From assembly GCA_002049945.1 (NCBI GenBank), contig MVCT01000043.1, positions 1 to 8,070 of the forward strand: 8,070 nucleotides of DNA, read 5' to 3'. This document shows positions 7,185 to 8,070 of the stretch, in pieces; position 1 is the stretch's first letter; each line of letters starts with the position of its first letter. Origin of the DNA: Candidatus Cloacimonas sp. 4484_140. Its GTDB lineage: Bacteria; Cloacimonadota; Cloacimonadia; JGIOTU-2. The translations under genes and the position numbers were made by a program. The notes beneath the pieces are model-generated. The model saw only the letters and a program-made list of their open reading frames with translations. It did not search any database and was not told where the DNA came from.

Positions 7185-7309
7185 ACCTACTCCTTTCATT
7201 ATTTTTGATATAGGTTTTTCCAAACGAAAAAAACTGAAAAGTTTGTCAATAAATTTAGATTCATTATTTTGGAGACCATCAAATTTTTCATAGATATAGC
7301 AATTCCAGA

Positions 7310-7372
7310 GAGCGTGGAGCGTGGAGCGTGGAGCGTGGAGCGTGGAGCGTGGAGCGTAGAGCGAGGAGCGAA
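7310..7372. repeat. Heptanucleotide tandem repeat (GAGCGTG)n
   Basis: Six perfect copies of GAGCGTG start at 7310, 7317, 7324, 7331, 7338 and 7345. Three decayed copies follow: GAGCGTA (7352), GAGCGAG (7359) and GAGCGAA (7366). The array then fades into A/G-rich sequence. Because 7 is not a multiple of 3, three units (21 bases) give a seven-residue period in any frame; on the minus strand this yields an open but meaningless APRSTLH peptide repeat. Decay on only one side suggests slippage-driven growth from the left end. Copy number probably varies between strains. Confidence 0.95.
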
Positions 7373-7437
7373 AAGAGAAAAGAGAAGAATGATCCGCCTT
7401 CATTACATTACGGCGTGACAAGAGAGTGAAAAGGGGG

Positions 7438-7465
7438 GAGCGTGAAGCGAGAAGCTTAAAGCGCA
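7438..7465. repeat. Decayed heptamer units related to the GAGCGTG array
   Basis: GAGCGTG (7438-7444) is followed in the same 7-base register by AAGCGAG, AAGCTTA and AAGCGCA. This could be an outlying remnant of the same array, separated from it by about 65 bases, or part of a wider family of purine-rich intergenic repeats. Confidence 0.5.
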
Positions 7466-7493
7466 GTGAAGACGTGTGGCTCTACGTTCTTTC

Positions 7494-7529
7494 TATCACG
7501 GAGCAGCGAAGCGAAGACGGTGGGTGATA
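7494..7529. repeat. Intergenic inverted repeat with AGCGAAGCGAAG core
   Basis: TATCAC (7494-7499) and GTGATA (7524-7529) are perfect 6-bp inverted arms enclosing GAGCAGCGAAGCGAAGACGG. Short arms around a GCGAAGCGAAG core resemble dispersed intergenic palindromic repeats seen in many bacterial genomes. With only one copy in view this cannot be confirmed. Confidence 0.35.
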
Positions 7530-7571
7530 TTCTCTTTTGTCTCGGTTTAGACGAGTTGGAACACTAATTAC

Positions 7572-8030
7572 TTACTCTAAATCAAGCAAATCTGCGATCT
7601 TGTCCCACGCTTTATTGCGTTTAACCTCAAAACGATCAAGATAACTTTCTTCACCGGTTTCAATAAAATTGATTGCTGCTTCTCCTTCATCGATAAGAAT
7701 GCCGAAAGCATCGACAATTTCTGATACAAAGGCAATATCTTCACTATTCATAATATCCGAATGAAGAAGGATAGTAAGCTGATCTGATACTGCTTCGCAC
7801 ATGCTGACAAATTCCAGGAGCATATCAACCGTTTCCTCGTCTGTGTATGCTTCAAAACACCATGCATCAATGGTTGAGCCGATCGAGCTATAGGTGAGGT
7901 ACAAGTCCTGAGCCGATAAAGCGCCAATTGTCTCAAGCAGGACCTCTGTGTCGTCATCATAAGCGTAGAGTGCAGACGAAAAGGATACAAGCAGAAGAAC
8001 TGCTAATAAAGTTGTAAGAAATTTATTCAT
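7572..8030 (-). CDS. Small acidic exported protein of unknown function
   Basis: A 152-residue protein that I do not assign to a family. AGGAGA (8037-8042) lies six bases before the ATG at 8030, which opens a clear signal peptide: MNKFLTTLLAVLLLVSFSSA then LYA, with cleavage expected after Ala23 before YDDDTEV. An in-frame ATG at 8066 would bury the signal and is rejected. The mature part (about 129 residues) is strongly acidic and looks wholly helical, with amphipathic stretches such as DEETVDMLLEFVSMCEAVSD (64-83) and ESYLDRFEVKRNKAWDKIAD (128-147). Two cysteines (58 and 78) could form a disulfide in the periplasm. There is no lipobox cysteine after the signal, so it should be soluble in the periplasm or secreted. 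It runs in the same direction as the porin gene, but 387 repeat-rich bases lie between them, so a shared operon is doubtful. Confidence 0.82.
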   Translation of the reverse strand: MNKFLTTLLAVLLLVSFSSALYAYDDDTEVLLETIGALSAQDLYLTYSSIGSTIDAWCFEAYTDEETVDMLLEFVSMCEAVSDQLTILLHSDIMNSEDIAFVSEIVDAFGILIDEGEAAINFIETGEESYLDRFEVKRNKAWDKIADLLDLE

Positions 8031-8036
8031 TTTATT

Positions 8037-8042
8037 TCTCCT
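8037..8042 (-). promoter_or_regulatory. Ribosome binding site fixing the start of the small exported protein
   Basis: AGGAGA on the minus strand, six bases before ATG at 8030. It supports this start over the in-frame ATG at 8066. Confidence 0.7.
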
Positions 8043-8070
8043 AAGAGGATGATAAGTTATTTTCAATTTT

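Larger units (their letters stand above)
7185..7571. other. 387-base non-coding region with tandem and inverted repeats
   Basis: No credible gene lies here. From left to right: an AT-rich stretch (7196-7309) that should hold the leader and promoter of the porin gene on the minus strand; the heptamer array (7310-7372); an A/G-rich run (7373-7390); a GATCCGCC...GGCGTGAC segment with a doubled CATTA between the arms (7391-7419); decayed heptamer-like units (7438-7465); and a segment with TATCAC/GTGATA arms (7494-7529). A TTGACA hexamer exists on the minus strand (7244-7249), but without a convincing -10 box at normal spacing. No clear terminator follows the stop at 7572; the nearest hairpin (CTCG 7541-7544 with CGAG 7552-7555) is short and lacks a T run. 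Confidence 0.7.

Noticed and set aside
7221..7249. Minus-strand sigma-70-type promoter for the porin from TTGACA at 7244-7249
   Set aside because: At 16-18 bases spacing the -10 position reads like CGTTTG, a poor match; the TATATC further on is about 31 bases away.
7310..7372. Heptamer array as a CRISPR array
   Set aside because: The units are 7 bp and directly abut one another; there are no spacers and no cas genes.
7185..7421. N-terminal extension of the porin open frame up to 7421, with an APRSTLH peptide repeat
   Set aside because: It translates the heptamer DNA repeat and AT-rich leader, would bury the signal peptide, and a good ribosome site stands before 7184.

Overview
The window looks like a piece of chromosome from an AT-rich, Gram-negative (diderm) bacterium. 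It encodes a TolC-type outer-membrane channel, a periplasmic adaptor, a FadL-type beta-barrel porin and several signal peptides, which requires an outer membrane. Low GC by eye, purine-rich Shine-Dalgarno sites and the protein style fit the FCB/Cloacimonadota neighbourhood. That placement is inference only; no rRNA or other marker gene is present.

Positions 63-5278 read rightward. A TPM-domain (YgcG-like) exported protein with a glycine-rich tail overlaps by one base a two-TM protein that resembles DUF445. A TolC-like efflux protein and a MacA/HlyD-like adaptor follow, almost without gaps, and then a malic enzyme with its own strong ribosome binding site. A GC-rich hairpin with a T run at 5300-5336 closes this block and probably also serves the converging gene.

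Positions 5335-8030 read leftward: a small RDD membrane protein, a FadL/OmpP1-family porin with its own terminator (5854-5886), and a small acidic exported protein of unknown function. Between the last two lies a 387-base non-coding stretch (7185-7571). It holds a striking 7-bp tandem repeat (GAGCGTG, six perfect and three decayed units) and a mosaic of further purine-rich and short inverted repeats.

The envelope theme is clear: tripartite efflux parts, a porin and small membrane proteins. The adaptor and channel have no inner-membrane pump gene beside them, where a MacB-type permease would be expected. The malic enzyme is metabolic and probably unrelated in role; it carries an unusual version of the loop before the catalytic lysine. 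I see no CRISPR, tRNA, rRNA, transposase, phage gene or defence system, and nothing that amounts to a clearly new multi-gene system. The points most worth a second look are the heptamer repeat region, the missing pump, the divergent malic enzyme loop and a perfect palindrome abutting its ribosome binding site.
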